10,435 bases of DNA, taken from contig JAGGTG010000138.1 in NCBI GenBank assembly GCA_021163905.1, positions 1-10,435 of the forward strand. The letters run 5' to 3'. Under the pieces are notes generated by a model. The model had not been told where the DNA came from. It saw only the letters and a list, made by a program, of their open reading frames with translations, and did not search any database. Source of the DNA: Candidatus Aerophobota bacterium. GTDB taxonomy: Bacteria > Aerophobota > Aerophobia > Aerophobales > B3-G15. The stretch's first letter is position 1. The number at the start of each line of letters is the position of its first letter. Below, piece after piece: positions 1-6,936 of the stretch. Made by a program: the position numbers and the translations under genes.

Positions 1-27
1 GGCTTCCTTAGGGATACCCAGGAGCCC
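1..27. other. GC-rich imperfect hairpin at the window edge
   Basis: GGC-T-CCT at 1-8 pairs with AGGAGCC at 20-26 (one bulged T), and GGG at 11-13 pairs with CCC at 17-19 around an ATA loop. On the + strand it is followed by CCTTTAACC, only a short T run. It could be the terminator of a gene to the left, a stem ending the leftward operon, or a piece of a dispersed palindromic repeat. The edge cuts the context, so its role is open. Confidence 0.35.
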
Positions 28-31
28 TTTA

Positions 32-217
32 ACCAAATACACCAAACACACCAGACAAACCAAATCAACCAGATGAACTAAACAAACCAAAAGAACGAAA
101 TAGACTCAATAGACCCAACGACCCACAAACCCAACGACCTGACTCACCAAACAAACCAAAGTAACCAAATACACCAGACAGACGAGACAGACCAAACAGA
201 CGAAATGGACGAGGCAG
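32..217. repeat. Degenerate 9-bp tandem repeat array, consensus ACCAAACAN
   Basis: The stretch divides without gaps into about 21 units, each starting AC[C/G/T]: ACCAAATAC, ACCAAACAC, ACCAGACAA and so on to ACGAGGCAG. Units are 9 bp except three consecutive 8-bp units (ACCCAACG, ACCCACAA, ACCCAACG) at 113-136. The + strand is A/C-rich and G-poor in its left part; the - strand reads TTTGGTNNN. Stops (for example TGA in unit 5) and the 8-bp units break any reading frame, so it is not coding. It fills most of the gap left of the aldolase gene. It may be a minisatellite, a structural element or, read rightwards, a Rho-loading type C-rich RNA. No known repeat family was recognised. Confidence 0.85.
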
Positions 218-250
218 ATGGCTTAACACCACTTACTTCTCCCCATCACC

Positions 251-1141
251 TTAAATTAACCCCAGCTCTTTTAAAGATCTTCTTAACCTGGATATCTCCT
301 CCGGATAAAGCTCTCGATTAGGTGCTCTTACGCTTCCAGCCTCTATCCCCCTGAAACCCAGAGCTTTTTTAAAGGAGGCAACATAGTATCCATCTCCCAG
401 AGCACCTCGTAACTTGTCTATGAATAACTGATGTTCCCGGGCTTTTTGAAGATCTCCTCTTTCAAAAGATCGATAAATTTCTATAAAAGGCTCAGGAAAG
501 CAAGAGGCATTTCCGGAGACTATTCCTTTGGCTCCAACAGATAATCCGGGTAAAATAAGGCCATCACATCCAACAAATACAGAGCATTTATCTCCTGCAA
601 TACGCACGTATTCCTGAATCTGAAAAATATCAGGATTACTTGTTTTTATGCCAGCAATACTTTCAACTTTTTCAATGAGTTTTTTAAATAACCCTGGAGT
701 TAAGTTATTGCAGGTACACTGGGGGATATTATAGATAAATAAGGGAAGTCCCGGAATGGCATCAGCTATTTTAACAAAATGGTTAAACATTGCCTCATCA
801 TCTAAATTATAATAGTAGGGAAGCAAAACCCCTACCGCATCTGCTCCAATTTTTTGGGCATGTATGGAAAGCTCTACAGTCTCATCCGTGGTGATACAGC
901 CTGTTTGAATTATGACTTTTGCTTTACCTTTTATTCTTTCTACAGCCACTTTAGCAATAGATTTTCTCTCCTGAATTGATAAAAGTGGACCTTCTCCCGT
1001 TGTTCCACAGATAAATAAACCATCTACTCCCTTTTCAACGATGAAATCACAGTATCTACCAAATGCATCAAGATCAACCTCTCTACCCTCTTTTTTTAAT
1101 GGTGTTACAATAGCAGGCACTACTCCTTTAAAAATTAACAT
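251..1141 (-). CDS. DapA/NanA-family class I aldolase (2-keto-acid lyase), not a true dihydrodipicolinate synthase
   Basis: This 296-residue protein is full length for the DHDPS/N-acetylneuraminate lyase family: TIM-barrel enzymes that form a Schiff base with pyruvate or a 2-keto acid. Visible family motifs are GTTGEG at 46-51 (pyruvate carboxylate site), YNIP at 137-140 with the catalytic Tyr137, GIKTSN with Schiff-base Lys166, and the C-terminal K-A-L-G-F-R-G region ending in VRAP (271-274). Lysine-pathway enzymes have Arg two residues after YNxP to hold aspartate semialdehyde; here the sequence is YNIPQCTCNN, with Cys142 in that place. A sugar-acid aldolase (2-keto-3-deoxy-aldonate, Kdo or sialic-acid type) is therefore more likely than lysine synthesis. 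The ATG has a CAGGAG site 7 nt upstream and lies 20 nt after kdsB. It is the last gene of the leftward operon. Cytoplasmic. Family certain, substrate unknown. Confidence 0.9.
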   Translation of the reverse strand: MLIFKGVVPAIVTPLKKEGREVDLDAFGRYCDFIVEKGVDGLFICGTTGEGPLLSIQERKSIAKVAVERIKGKAKVIIQTGCITTDETVELSIHAQKIGADAVGVLLPYYYNLDDEAMFNHFVKIADAIPGLPLFIYNIPQCTCNNLTPGLFKKLIEKVESIAGIKTSNPDIFQIQEYVRIAGDKCSVFVGCDGLILPGLSVGAKGIVSGNASCFPEPFIEIYRSFERGDLQKAREHQLFIDKLRGALGDGYYVASFKKALGFRGIEAGSVRAPNRELYPEEISRLRRSLKELGLI

Positions 1142-1161
1142 TCTTTATCTCCTGAGTAAAA

Positions 1162-1902
1162 TTAGTTTTTCCTCATCGACTTTGCAAAAATTCTTGCCCT
1201 TTCCAGGTCCTCCGGAGTATCAACACTAAGGGCAACATACTTATACCTTGTTAATACCACTTTTATCCTGTAGCCGCTTTCCAGAACTCTCAGTTGTTCT
1301 AACGATTCTGTCTGCTCAAGAGGTGTTGGTTCAAGTCTGGTGAATTTTAAAAGAAATTCCTTTTGAAAAGAGTAAATACCAATATGCTCAAAAACACGAT
1401 GTTTTTCAGTTTTTCGGGGATAGGGAATTAAAGAACGGGAAAAATAAAGGGCAAAACCCAGCTTATCTGTTACCACTTTGACCACATTGGGGTTGTTAAA
1501 ATCCTCCTTTTCTGTTATCTCATGCATCAAGGTTCCCATGGGTATTTCTTTATCTTCAAGTAGTGGCTCAACAACCTCATCTATCATCCCTGGATTTATA
1601 AATGGCTCATCTCCCTGGATGTTTACCACTACCTGAGGATCAAAATTCTTAGCTACCTCCGCCACCCTATCTGTTCCGGTAGGGTGTGAAGGTGAGGTTA
1701 ACATAGCTTTACCTCCAAATTTTTCCACAGCTTCTTTAATTCTTATATTATCAGTTGCTACTATTAGCTCATCTAAAATAGAGGATTTAGCCGCATTTTC
1801 ATATACATATTGAATCATTGGCTTTCCCATAATATCTGCAAGAGGTTTACCTTCCAGTCTTGTGGAGCCGTATCTTGCCGGAATAACACCCAGAACTCTC
1901 AT
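1162..1902 (-). CDS. kdsB: 3-deoxy-manno-octulosonate cytidylyltransferase (CMP-Kdo synthetase)
   Basis: KdsB activates Kdo with CTP to give CMP-Kdo and pyrophosphate, the donor for the lipopolysaccharide inner core; it is cytoplasmic. At 246 residues it has the normal length. Signature segments are nearly all present: the N-terminal nucleotide loop IPARYGSTRLEGKPL (7-21), HPTGTDRVAEV, the metal-binding NIQGDEPF region, NPNVVKVV, FSRSLIPYPR, HIGIYSF, LEQTESLEQLRVLE and the closing VDTPEDLE. The ATG at 1902 is chosen over a TTG at 1905 because AGGAGG ends 5 nt before it; the TTG would leave only 2 nt. It lies 37 nt after the 401-residue gene and 20 nt before the aldolase. Finding it inside a TRAP uptake operon, rather than with kdsA/kdsD/kpsF-type genes, is unusual. 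The related sialic-acid enzyme NeuA is less likely because the Kdo-type motifs are so complete. Confidence 0.93.
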   Translation of the reverse strand: MRVLGVIPARYGSTRLEGKPLADIMGKPMIQYVYENAAKSSILDELIVATDNIRIKEAVEKFGGKAMLTSPSHPTGTDRVAEVAKNFDPQVVVNIQGDEPFINPGMIDEVVEPLLEDKEIPMGTLMHEITEKEDFNNPNVVKVVTDKLGFALYFSRSLIPYPRKTEKHRVFEHIGIYSFQKEFLLKFTRLEPTPLEQTESLEQLRVLESGYRIKVVLTRYKYVALSVDTPEDLERARIFAKSMRKN

Positions 1903-1906
1903 CAAT

Positions 1907-1916
1907 TCCTCCTTTT
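1907..1916 (-). promoter_or_regulatory. Shine-Dalgarno site that fixes the kdsB start
   Basis: The - strand reads AAAAGGAGGA, then AATTG, then the ATG at 1902. The 5-nt spacing favours this ATG over the upstream in-frame TTG at 1905. Confidence 0.8.
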
Positions 1917-1939
1917 AATGAATCTTATATTATCTTTTA

Positions 1940-3145
1940 TTATCTTTTTAACTCCTTTGTTCTTTCATACATTACTTTCTTATCGAGAATTCTAATATTA
2001 TCGACAATCCACTCTCTCATCTTTTTCCCATCAGGTGTCTCCTGGGGATAAGAGATAAAATCAAGAGATATACCTAACTCATCAGCTACCCTAAAACCTA
2101 TAATTGGCCATATTATACCAATATCCTCTCTTATAGGAATACTGTTTTCCAATCGGGCAAAACCTGACATCTCCATCCTGAAAGGGACCTTTAAAAATTT
2201 GGTCTTGGGTAACCCTTTATTAATTGCTTCCTGAACACTGCCACCTTTTCTTTCCGCCTGCCAGGCCTCCTCCAATGTAGGATCAAGATCTATTCTTATC
2301 AGAGTCTTACCTTCAAGGCTGAATGTTCTTACACCCTCCCAGGCTGACCAGATTCCATGACCGGTATAAACCTCAAAAGGACCATCGTGAATTTCCTGAC
2401 TTAAGGCTATTGCCGATTCAACAATAACACCTGCCTCTCCTAAGATCTTTGCTATCATAGCACTTCTCTGCTTAAGAGATATAGCATCTCCAATGCAAAG
2501 ACCCACCATTCCACCTCCAATTAACTGGGGGACAGAAACTAACACCGGAACATTTTTTCTGGCACCTGCTCCTATCATAGTCCTCTCATCAGCACCCAGT
2601 CCTGCTATAAATTCAAAAGGAACACCAAACATCCTGGCCAAACACTCAACTTCCCTTGCTATTCTTTCAGTCCTGAGACCCATTGGATAGCCCATATTAC
2701 CTGCCGCTTTTATTATTACATCTCCGGGAAGTTGCATTGCCCTTTGAATAAGCTCAATATCAACTGGCATTTCCTCCTTGAGTTTTTCAACTGTCAGATC
2801 ATCCATAACTGTTATCTCATAAGTGAAACCTCTGGGGAGAATTCTCTCATCAATTCCAAGCTTTCTTCCATCAACTCGTTTTACCTTATCTAAAACACCG
2901 GCCATCTCATGAGCTATAACTGCTGAGCTTGTCAGTACCCCATCTACAACTCCCTTATTTATAAGCTCAGCTATTAATGTTGTAGCCCCTTCATGTAGAT
3001 TTGGTCCACTGCCGGTTACCACAACTACCTTCCCTCCCCTTTTTTTAGTTTGAACTATCCTTGCTATAGCCTCATCAACTCGATCTCTGGATGTTCTATC
3101 TAAATCATCGTAAAGCTTTTTTATTAATCTAACGTTAACATTCAT
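1940..3145 (-). CDS. Conserved-looking protein of unknown function, Rossmann-like, possibly deoxyhypusine-synthase-like
   Basis: I do not recognise this 401-residue protein with certainty. It has no signal peptide or membrane span and is probably cytoplasmic. After a helical N-terminus (1-36), the segment GGKVVVVTGSGPNLHEGA (38-54) followed by LIAELINKGVVDGVLTSSA (57-75) looks like a nucleotide-binding beta-alpha-beta unit. Its pattern recalls deoxyhypusine-synthase-like and LOR/SDH-like proteins. Other conspicuous stretches are KAAGNMGYPMGLRTERIA (146-163), GLGADERTMIGAGARK (182-197), PQLIGGGMVGLCIGDA (206-221), and an acidic/aromatic run around VYTGHGIWSAWEG (259-271). The many Gly, Asp, His and charged residues in blocks suggest an enzyme. 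The ATG has CAGGAG 7 nt upstream; it follows dctM by 28 nt and precedes kdsB. Position suggests a role in using the TRAP substrate; that is inference, and the fold suggestion is weak. Confidence 0.85.
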   Translation of the reverse strand: MNVNVRLIKKLYDDLDRTSRDRVDEAIARIVQTKKRGGKVVVVTGSGPNLHEGATTLIAELINKGVVDGVLTSSAVIAHEMAGVLDKVKRVDGRKLGIDERILPRGFTYEITVMDDLTVEKLKEEMPVDIELIQRAMQLPGDVIIKAAGNMGYPMGLRTERIAREVECLARMFGVPFEFIAGLGADERTMIGAGARKNVPVLVSVPQLIGGGMVGLCIGDAISLKQRSAMIAKILGEAGVIVESAIALSQEIHDGPFEVYTGHGIWSAWEGVRTFSLEGKTLIRIDLDPTLEEAWQAERKGGSVQEAINKGLPKTKFLKVPFRMEMSGFARLENSIPIREDIGIIWPIIGFRVADELGISLDFISYPQETPDGKKMREWIVDNIRILDKKVMYERTKELKR

Positions 3146-3173
3146 TTAATTTCTCCTGAAATTATTAAAAATT

Positions 3174-4469
3174 TTACCCAGCATATCCAGCTAACCTGGG
3201 TAGCCATAGTACAAGGTCGGGAAGATACGTAACTAACATGAGAGTCGCTATTTCACAAGGTATAAAGTAAAGCAACATCTCTCTTACAACCTTATGTAAA
3301 GGTGTTCCACTTATTGCGCTGGTGATAAAACCAGTCTCTCCATAAGGTGGGGTATCCAGAGCAATCATTAAATTAAAAGTAGTTATAACTCCAAAATGGA
3401 CCAGATCGATTCCTACATTTTTAACAAGAGGTAAGAGAATAGGTATAATTACCAACTGGATAGCTGAAACATCAAGAAAACACCCGAGTATTAAAAACAA
3501 TCCATTAATTGATAAAAGAGTAATCCATTTGCTGGAGGTTAATCCTAAACTTATAAAAACATTGGCAACTAAATTCGGTATTTCCTCTCTTGCTACCACA
3601 TAGCTAAGCATGAAAGCTCCCGCTATAATAAAGCTGATATAGCCGGTACTTACTACTGTATCAATGATAACCTTATAAAGCTCCTTTAGTCCAAGGGTTC
3701 TATAGACGAATAAGCTGAGAATAACTACGTATGCAGCCACTATACCTGCAGATTCAGTAGGAGTGAATATCCCTCCGTAAATTCCATAGAGCAAGAGCAC
3801 CGGAGCCATAAGAGCTGGAAAGGATTTAACAAAACCTTTTACAAATTTTTTAAAGGGAATTTTTTTCCCTCGAGGATAATTTCTCTTAACAGAAAGAACA
3901 TAAACTACAACCATTAAAGTCCCGCCCAACAAAAATCCAGGTATAAATCCTCCCAAGAAAAGATATCCTACAGATGCACCTGAGAGCATGGAGTAAATGA
4001 TCATAGGAATACTGGGAGGAATGATCGGGCCTATTGTAGCTGATGCGCAGGTTACAGCACAGGCAAAAGGTCCATCATACCCGGCATCCTTCATTGCTTT
4101 AATTTCCACAGTTCCAAGTCCCGCCACATCAGCTATCTCAGAGCCACTCATACCAGCAAAAATGATACTGGCTACAATATTAACATAACCAAGTCCTCCC
4201 CTGAGTGAACCAAGTGCATCTTGAGCGAGATCGAAAATTCGATTGGTTATTTTACCGGCATTCATAACCTTTGCAGTAAATATAAAAAGAGGAACAGCTA
4301 AAAGTACAAAATTACTCTCAAATTTTAAAACCATATTATCCACAATTAAAGAAAGATCGATATGAGACAAAAGTAAGTAAAGAACTGAACTAACGAACAT
4401 CCCTAAAGCTATAGGATATCCCATAGCAAAAATAGCTGCAAAAGCCAGTATCCAAACAATCACTGCCAT
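3174..4469 (-). CDS. dctM: TRAP transporter large permease subunit (DctM family)
   Basis: This inner-membrane subunit carries the sodium-coupled transport path of a tripartite ATP-independent periplasmic transporter. At 431 residues it is typical in length and almost entirely hydrophobic, with roughly a dozen membrane segments. DctM hallmarks are SGSEIADVAGLGT (108-120), the IGPIIPPSIPMIIY loop (146-159), GIFTPTESAG (233-242) and the C-terminal LDTPPYGETGF segment. The start codon lies inside the end of dctQ: the genes overlap by 10 nt, with GGAG 7-8 nt ahead, which points to translational coupling and fixed stoichiometry. It is a separate gene, not a fused QM protein. The next gene follows after 28 nt. 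DctM does not by itself reveal the substrate. Confidence 0.96.
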   Translation of the reverse strand: MAVIVWILAFAAIFAMGYPIALGMFVSSVLYLLLSHIDLSLIVDNMVLKFESNFVLLAVPLFIFTAKVMNAGKITNRIFDLAQDALGSLRGGLGYVNIVASIIFAGMSGSEIADVAGLGTVEIKAMKDAGYDGPFACAVTCASATIGPIIPPSIPMIIYSMLSGASVGYLFLGGFIPGFLLGGTLMVVVYVLSVKRNYPRGKKIPFKKFVKGFVKSFPALMAPVLLLYGIYGGIFTPTESAGIVAAYVVILSLFVYRTLGLKELYKVIIDTVVSTGYISFIIAGAFMLSYVVAREEIPNLVANVFISLGLTSSKWITLLSINGLFLILGCFLDVSAIQLVIIPILLPLVKNVGIDLVHFGVITTFNLMIALDTPPYGETGFITSAISGTPLHKVVREMLLYFIPCEIATLMLVTYLPDLVLWLPRLAGYAG

Positions 4470-4969
4470 GGGGGATTCTCCATAGAAGGAACTTTTTTAC
4501 CTAAAATCTCCATAATATAATAATAAATCCAAACCGAGTTATGAATAAATAAAAGTACAATAAAGATAGGAAAACAAAGAATAAGATAAGTAAAAGATAC
4601 CTTAAAAACAAAAGTTTTTATTTTTAAGCTACAAAAAGAATATTTAATAGTAGGAATTAGTATTATTAAAAGGATTATATTTGTTAATATATCAAAAAAA
4701 ATTTCAATAAAAAGTTGCACCTTTCTTGGTAATTTACGATGGAGAATATCAAACCTTATGTGTTTTCTATACCTTTTTGCCAGTGGAGCTCCCAGATATA
4801 TAACCCATACAAAACTATATATAGATAACTCAAACAAAGGAGGTATAGGATGGTCAAATACGTATCGGGAGAAAACCTGCACAACTATAGAAAAAATCAA
4901 AATCAAAAAGATAAAGGAGGCAAGGTGAATTTCAAAGAAATCAAATATAATCTTTGCAATTCTTCTCAT
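4460..4969 (-). CDS. dctQ: TRAP transporter small permease subunit (DctQ family)
   Basis: The small membrane partner of DctM, 169 residues. Four hydrophobic segments can be seen at about 12-35, 48-66, 86-110 and 122-148. The loop GAPLAKRYRKHIRFDIL after the second segment is the characteristic DctQ signature. The C-terminal tail is short and polar and its last codons overlap the dctM start. The gene is visibly more A+T-rich than its neighbours, as is common for this poorly conserved subunit. Its ribosome site is weak (AAAAGG before a run of A), unlike the strong sites elsewhere in the operon. With the hairpin just upstream, this suggests lower expression than dctP. Confidence 0.94.
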   Translation of the reverse strand: MRRIAKIIFDFFEIHLASFIFLILIFSIVVQVFSRYVFDHPIPPLFELSIYSFVWVIYLGAPLAKRYRKHIRFDILHRKLPRKVQLFIEIFFDILTNIILLIILIPTIKYSFCSLKIKTFVFKVSFTYLILCFPIFIVLLFIHNSVWIYYYIMEILGKKVPSMENPPWQ

Positions 4970-4990
4970 TTTTTAACCTTTTAAACTCAA

Positions 4991-5035
4991 TAATAAAAGA
5001 ATGTCCCGGGAATAAAACTTCTCCCAGGACATTCT
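4991..5035 (-). terminator. Intercistronic hairpin with U-rich tail between dctP and dctQ
   Basis: On the - strand RNA, GAATGUCCUGGG (complement of 5023-5034) pairs with CCCGGGACAUUC (complement of 4999-5010). There is one G-U pair, an extra A-U pair at the base and a 12-nt loop. It is followed by UUUUAUUA. It sits just after the dctP stop and before dctQ. The shape is that of a leaky intrinsic terminator or a 3' stabilising stem, either of which would give more binding protein than permease. Confidence 0.75.
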
Positions 5036-5051
5036 ATTTATTTTTGTCTTT

Positions 5052-6068
5052 CTATTCTGAGGATTGTATCTTCTCGTACATACCTTCTCCCCATATCTTG
5101 TTGAATCTTGGCTGAGAGTAAAACTTTTTGGCGCTCTCCATAAAGGCGGCTTTATCCGGGATAATTATCTCCATACCGTAATCTTTCACAAATTTTCCCA
5201 ATAAGGTAGCCTCCTGCTCCAGTACCCTTTCATTCTGATAAAATCTTGCAACCTGGATGGCTTTTTTGATATATACCCGGTATTTCTCAGGCATACTCTC
5301 CCAGAGCTTTTCATTAATTACCGGAGTAATGTAACCAATCATATGATCGGTAAGAACAATATAATGAGTTACCTCGCAGAACTTTGCCGAATAATCGGTG
5401 GGAAGAGGATTATCCTGACCTTCTACAGTTCCTGTTTTTAAAGCCATATAAACCTCTCCAAAACCAAGAGGAGTAGGCTCTGCTCCAAGAGCTCTTCCCA
5501 CATCAAGCCAGAAAGAGGTATTGGGCATTCTTAATTTAATCCCTTTTAGATCCTCTGGTTTTCTTACAACACCAGCTCTCTTTGTCAGGTTTAACTCACG
5601 GGTACCAAGATACCATATGTCCAGAACTCTAAGGTTAGACTTCTTAGCCAAAGTATTCCAGTATTTTTGCCCTATAGGTCCAGTTAGAACCCTGTATAAA
5701 TGATCCAGATCTCTGTATACATAGGGTGTCTCCAGAACACCTATTTCAGGGTAATCACATAGCTCAGCAAACCAGGCAGCACTGGCATCACTCGTCATCT
5801 CAAGAGATCCTCTCATAACATTTAATAAACCTGTTTTCTGATCACCAAGCTGACCGGAATGGAAAACCTTAACCACAATCTTGCCCCCACTTAAATCACC
5901 AACAACCTCGGCAAACTTCTTCATAGCAAGAGTTTGAGGTTCATTTGGTCCTGCTACTGTATTAAAACGAAGTGTATAGGTTTTTTCCTGAGAAAAACCT
6001 GTTAAACTCAAAACTCCTGTTATTAAAAAGACACTGACAAAGACCAACCATACTTTTTTACCAAACAT
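5052..6068 (-). CDS. dctP: TRAP transporter periplasmic substrate-binding protein (DctP/SiaP family)
   Basis: This exported binding protein delivers substrate to DctQM. At 338 residues it has the family length. Residues 1-26 form a signal peptide: MFGKK, a hydrophobic core, then about TGFS before the mature EKTYTLRF. No lipobox Cys is seen, so the protein should be soluble in the periplasm. Family segments include HSGQLGDQ (70-77), GTRELN with Arg157, GIKLRMPN with Arg180, and ALKTGTVEGQDNPL with Asn220. These correspond to the substrate-carboxylate Arg pair and Asn of SiaP-type proteins, so the ligand should be a carboxylic acid such as a sugar acid. The ATG is preceded by GGGAGGT with 5-nt spacing. 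It follows iclR by 115 nt with no convincing promoter in the gap, so co-transcription is likely. Substrate unassigned. Confidence 0.95.
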   Translation of the reverse strand: MFGKKVWLVFVSVFLITGVLSLTGFSQEKTYTLRFNTVAGPNEPQTLAMKKFAEVVGDLSGGKIVVKVFHSGQLGDQKTGLLNVMRGSLEMTSDASAAWFAELCDYPEIGVLETPYVYRDLDHLYRVLTGPIGQKYWNTLAKKSNLRVLDIWYLGTRELNLTKRAGVVRKPEDLKGIKLRMPNTSFWLDVGRALGAEPTPLGFGEVYMALKTGTVEGQDNPLPTDYSAKFCEVTHYIVLTDHMIGYITPVINEKLWESMPEKYRVYIKKAIQVARFYQNERVLEQEATLLGKFVKDYGMEIIIPDKAAFMESAKKFYSQPRFNKIWGEGMYEKIQSSE

Positions 6069-6073
6069 TTACT

Positions 6074-6084
6074 ACCTCCCTTCT
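6074..6084 (-). promoter_or_regulatory. dctP Shine-Dalgarno site
   Basis: AGAAGGGAGGT lies 5 nt before the dctP ATG. The same 11 bases occur again 59 nt upstream at 6133-6143, without a gene attached. Confidence 0.8.
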
Positions 6085-6132
6085 TTTCTTATTTAAAATT
6101 TCATCCTACTAAAAATTCTTTAGCTTTACATC

Positions 6133-6143
6133 ACCTCCCTTCT
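6133..6143 (-). promoter_or_regulatory. Second, orphan copy of the dctP Shine-Dalgarno sequence
   Basis: An exact copy of AGAAGGGAGGT sits in the iclR-dctP gap and is followed by G-ATG-TAA, a start codon directly followed by a stop. No protein can be made from it. It may be a remnant of a duplication, a ribosome standby/loading site, or a start-stop control element for dctP. Confidence 0.45.
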
Positions 6144-6183
6144 CATCCATTCTTTAACTACCTTACTCTGAGTGAAATAATAT

Positions 6184-6936
6184 TTATCCAGAGTATCCCA
6201 TTTTTGCCGAGATTTCTCTGGCAGCTTGAATAACAAGGGGAGCTATTTTCCTGATTCTCTCGAAACTTAGCCTTTGAGATGGGCCTGAAAGGCTAATAGC
6301 GGCAAAAACCTCCCCTCTTGAATTTCTTATTGGTGCTCCTACACATCTAATTCCCTCCTCATGCTCCATATTATCAATTGCATATCCTCTTTCCCGGATT
6401 AGCTCAAGCTCCTTTTTTAAAAGTCCGGGATCTGTTATGGTATTTGAAGTAAATCTGGTAAGTCCCTCTTCTTTAATAATCCTTTCCACCTCATATTCTG
6501 GAAGAAAAGCCATTATAGCCTTACCCAGAGATGTGCAGTGCAGAGGAACTCTTTCTCCAAAAAGAGGACGCACTCTAAGTCTTGCAGTAGATTCAACACA
6601 ATCCACATAAACTATCCTTTTTTCCGCCAAAACTACAAGATAAGCTGTTTCATTGGTTTCTCTATTTAATTTCTTAAGGTAAGGAAAGGCTATTCTTCTT
6701 ATATCAAGTTGTGATTGAACTACATTACCAAGCTCAAGTAATCTTAAACCCAAACGATATTTTTTATTTTCCCCATCCTGCTCAACAAATCTGAACTTCC
6801 TAAAAGTAGAAAGAATCTGATAAACTGTACTTTTAGGTAAATTTAAATATCTGCTAAGCTCACTCACACCTACCTTTTGATTTTCCAGTTTTGCCATACT
6901 TTCCAGTATTTCTAAAGCTTTCTGCAGGGATCTCAT
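6184..6936 (-). CDS. IclR-family transcriptional regulator
   Basis: From the chosen start, 250 residues: the normal IclR length. The N-terminal winged helix-turn-helix (about 1-65) has its recognition region around VSELSRYLNLPKSTVYQIL. The C-terminal effector domain shows the family motifs GERVPLHCTSLGKAIMAFL, YAIDNMEHEEGIRCVGAPI and VFAAISLSGP. IclR proteins often sense small organic or sugar acids. In-frame ATGs also occur at 6981 and 6966. The one at 6981 falls inside the predicted promoter. At 6936 the protein opens MRSLQKALEILE, as typical family members do. None of the three has a Shine-Dalgarno site, so 6966 as a leaderless start remains possible. It heads the TRAP operon and is divergent from the mtlD-like gene, so it is the obvious regulator of both. 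Family certain, effector unknown. Confidence 0.93.
   Translation of the reverse strand: MRSLQKALEILESMAKLENQKVGVSELSRYLNLPKSTVYQILSTFRKFRFVEQDGENKKYRLGLRLLELGNVVQSQLDIRRIAFPYLKKLNRETNETAYLVVLAEKRIVYVDCVESTARLRVRPLFGERVPLHCTSLGKAIMAFLPEYEVERIIKEEGLTRFTSNTITDPGLLKKELELIRERGYAIDNMEHEEGIRCVGAPIRNSRGEVFAAISLSGPSQRLSFERIRKIAPLVIQAAREISAKMGYSG

Noticed and set aside
32..217. CRISPR array
   Set aside because: The units are 8-9 bp, directly abutting and degenerate; there are no unique spacers or 25-40-bp repeats.
251..1141. dapA of lysine biosynthesis
   Set aside because: The substrate arginine after the YNxP motif is replaced (QCTC) and the neighbours are transport and sugar-acid type genes.
1902..1905. 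TTG start for kdsB at 1905
   Set aside because: It would leave only 2 nt to the AGGAGG; the adjacent ATG at 1902 has the normal 5-nt spacing.
6109..6150. A 13-codon open frame in the iclR-dctP gap
   Set aside because: It has no ribosome site and an unremarkable composition; it only overlaps the orphan Shine-Dalgarno copy.
6069..6183. Separate dctP promoter or riboswitch
   Set aside because: No convincing -35/-10 pair and no stable folded leader could be found in these 115 bases.
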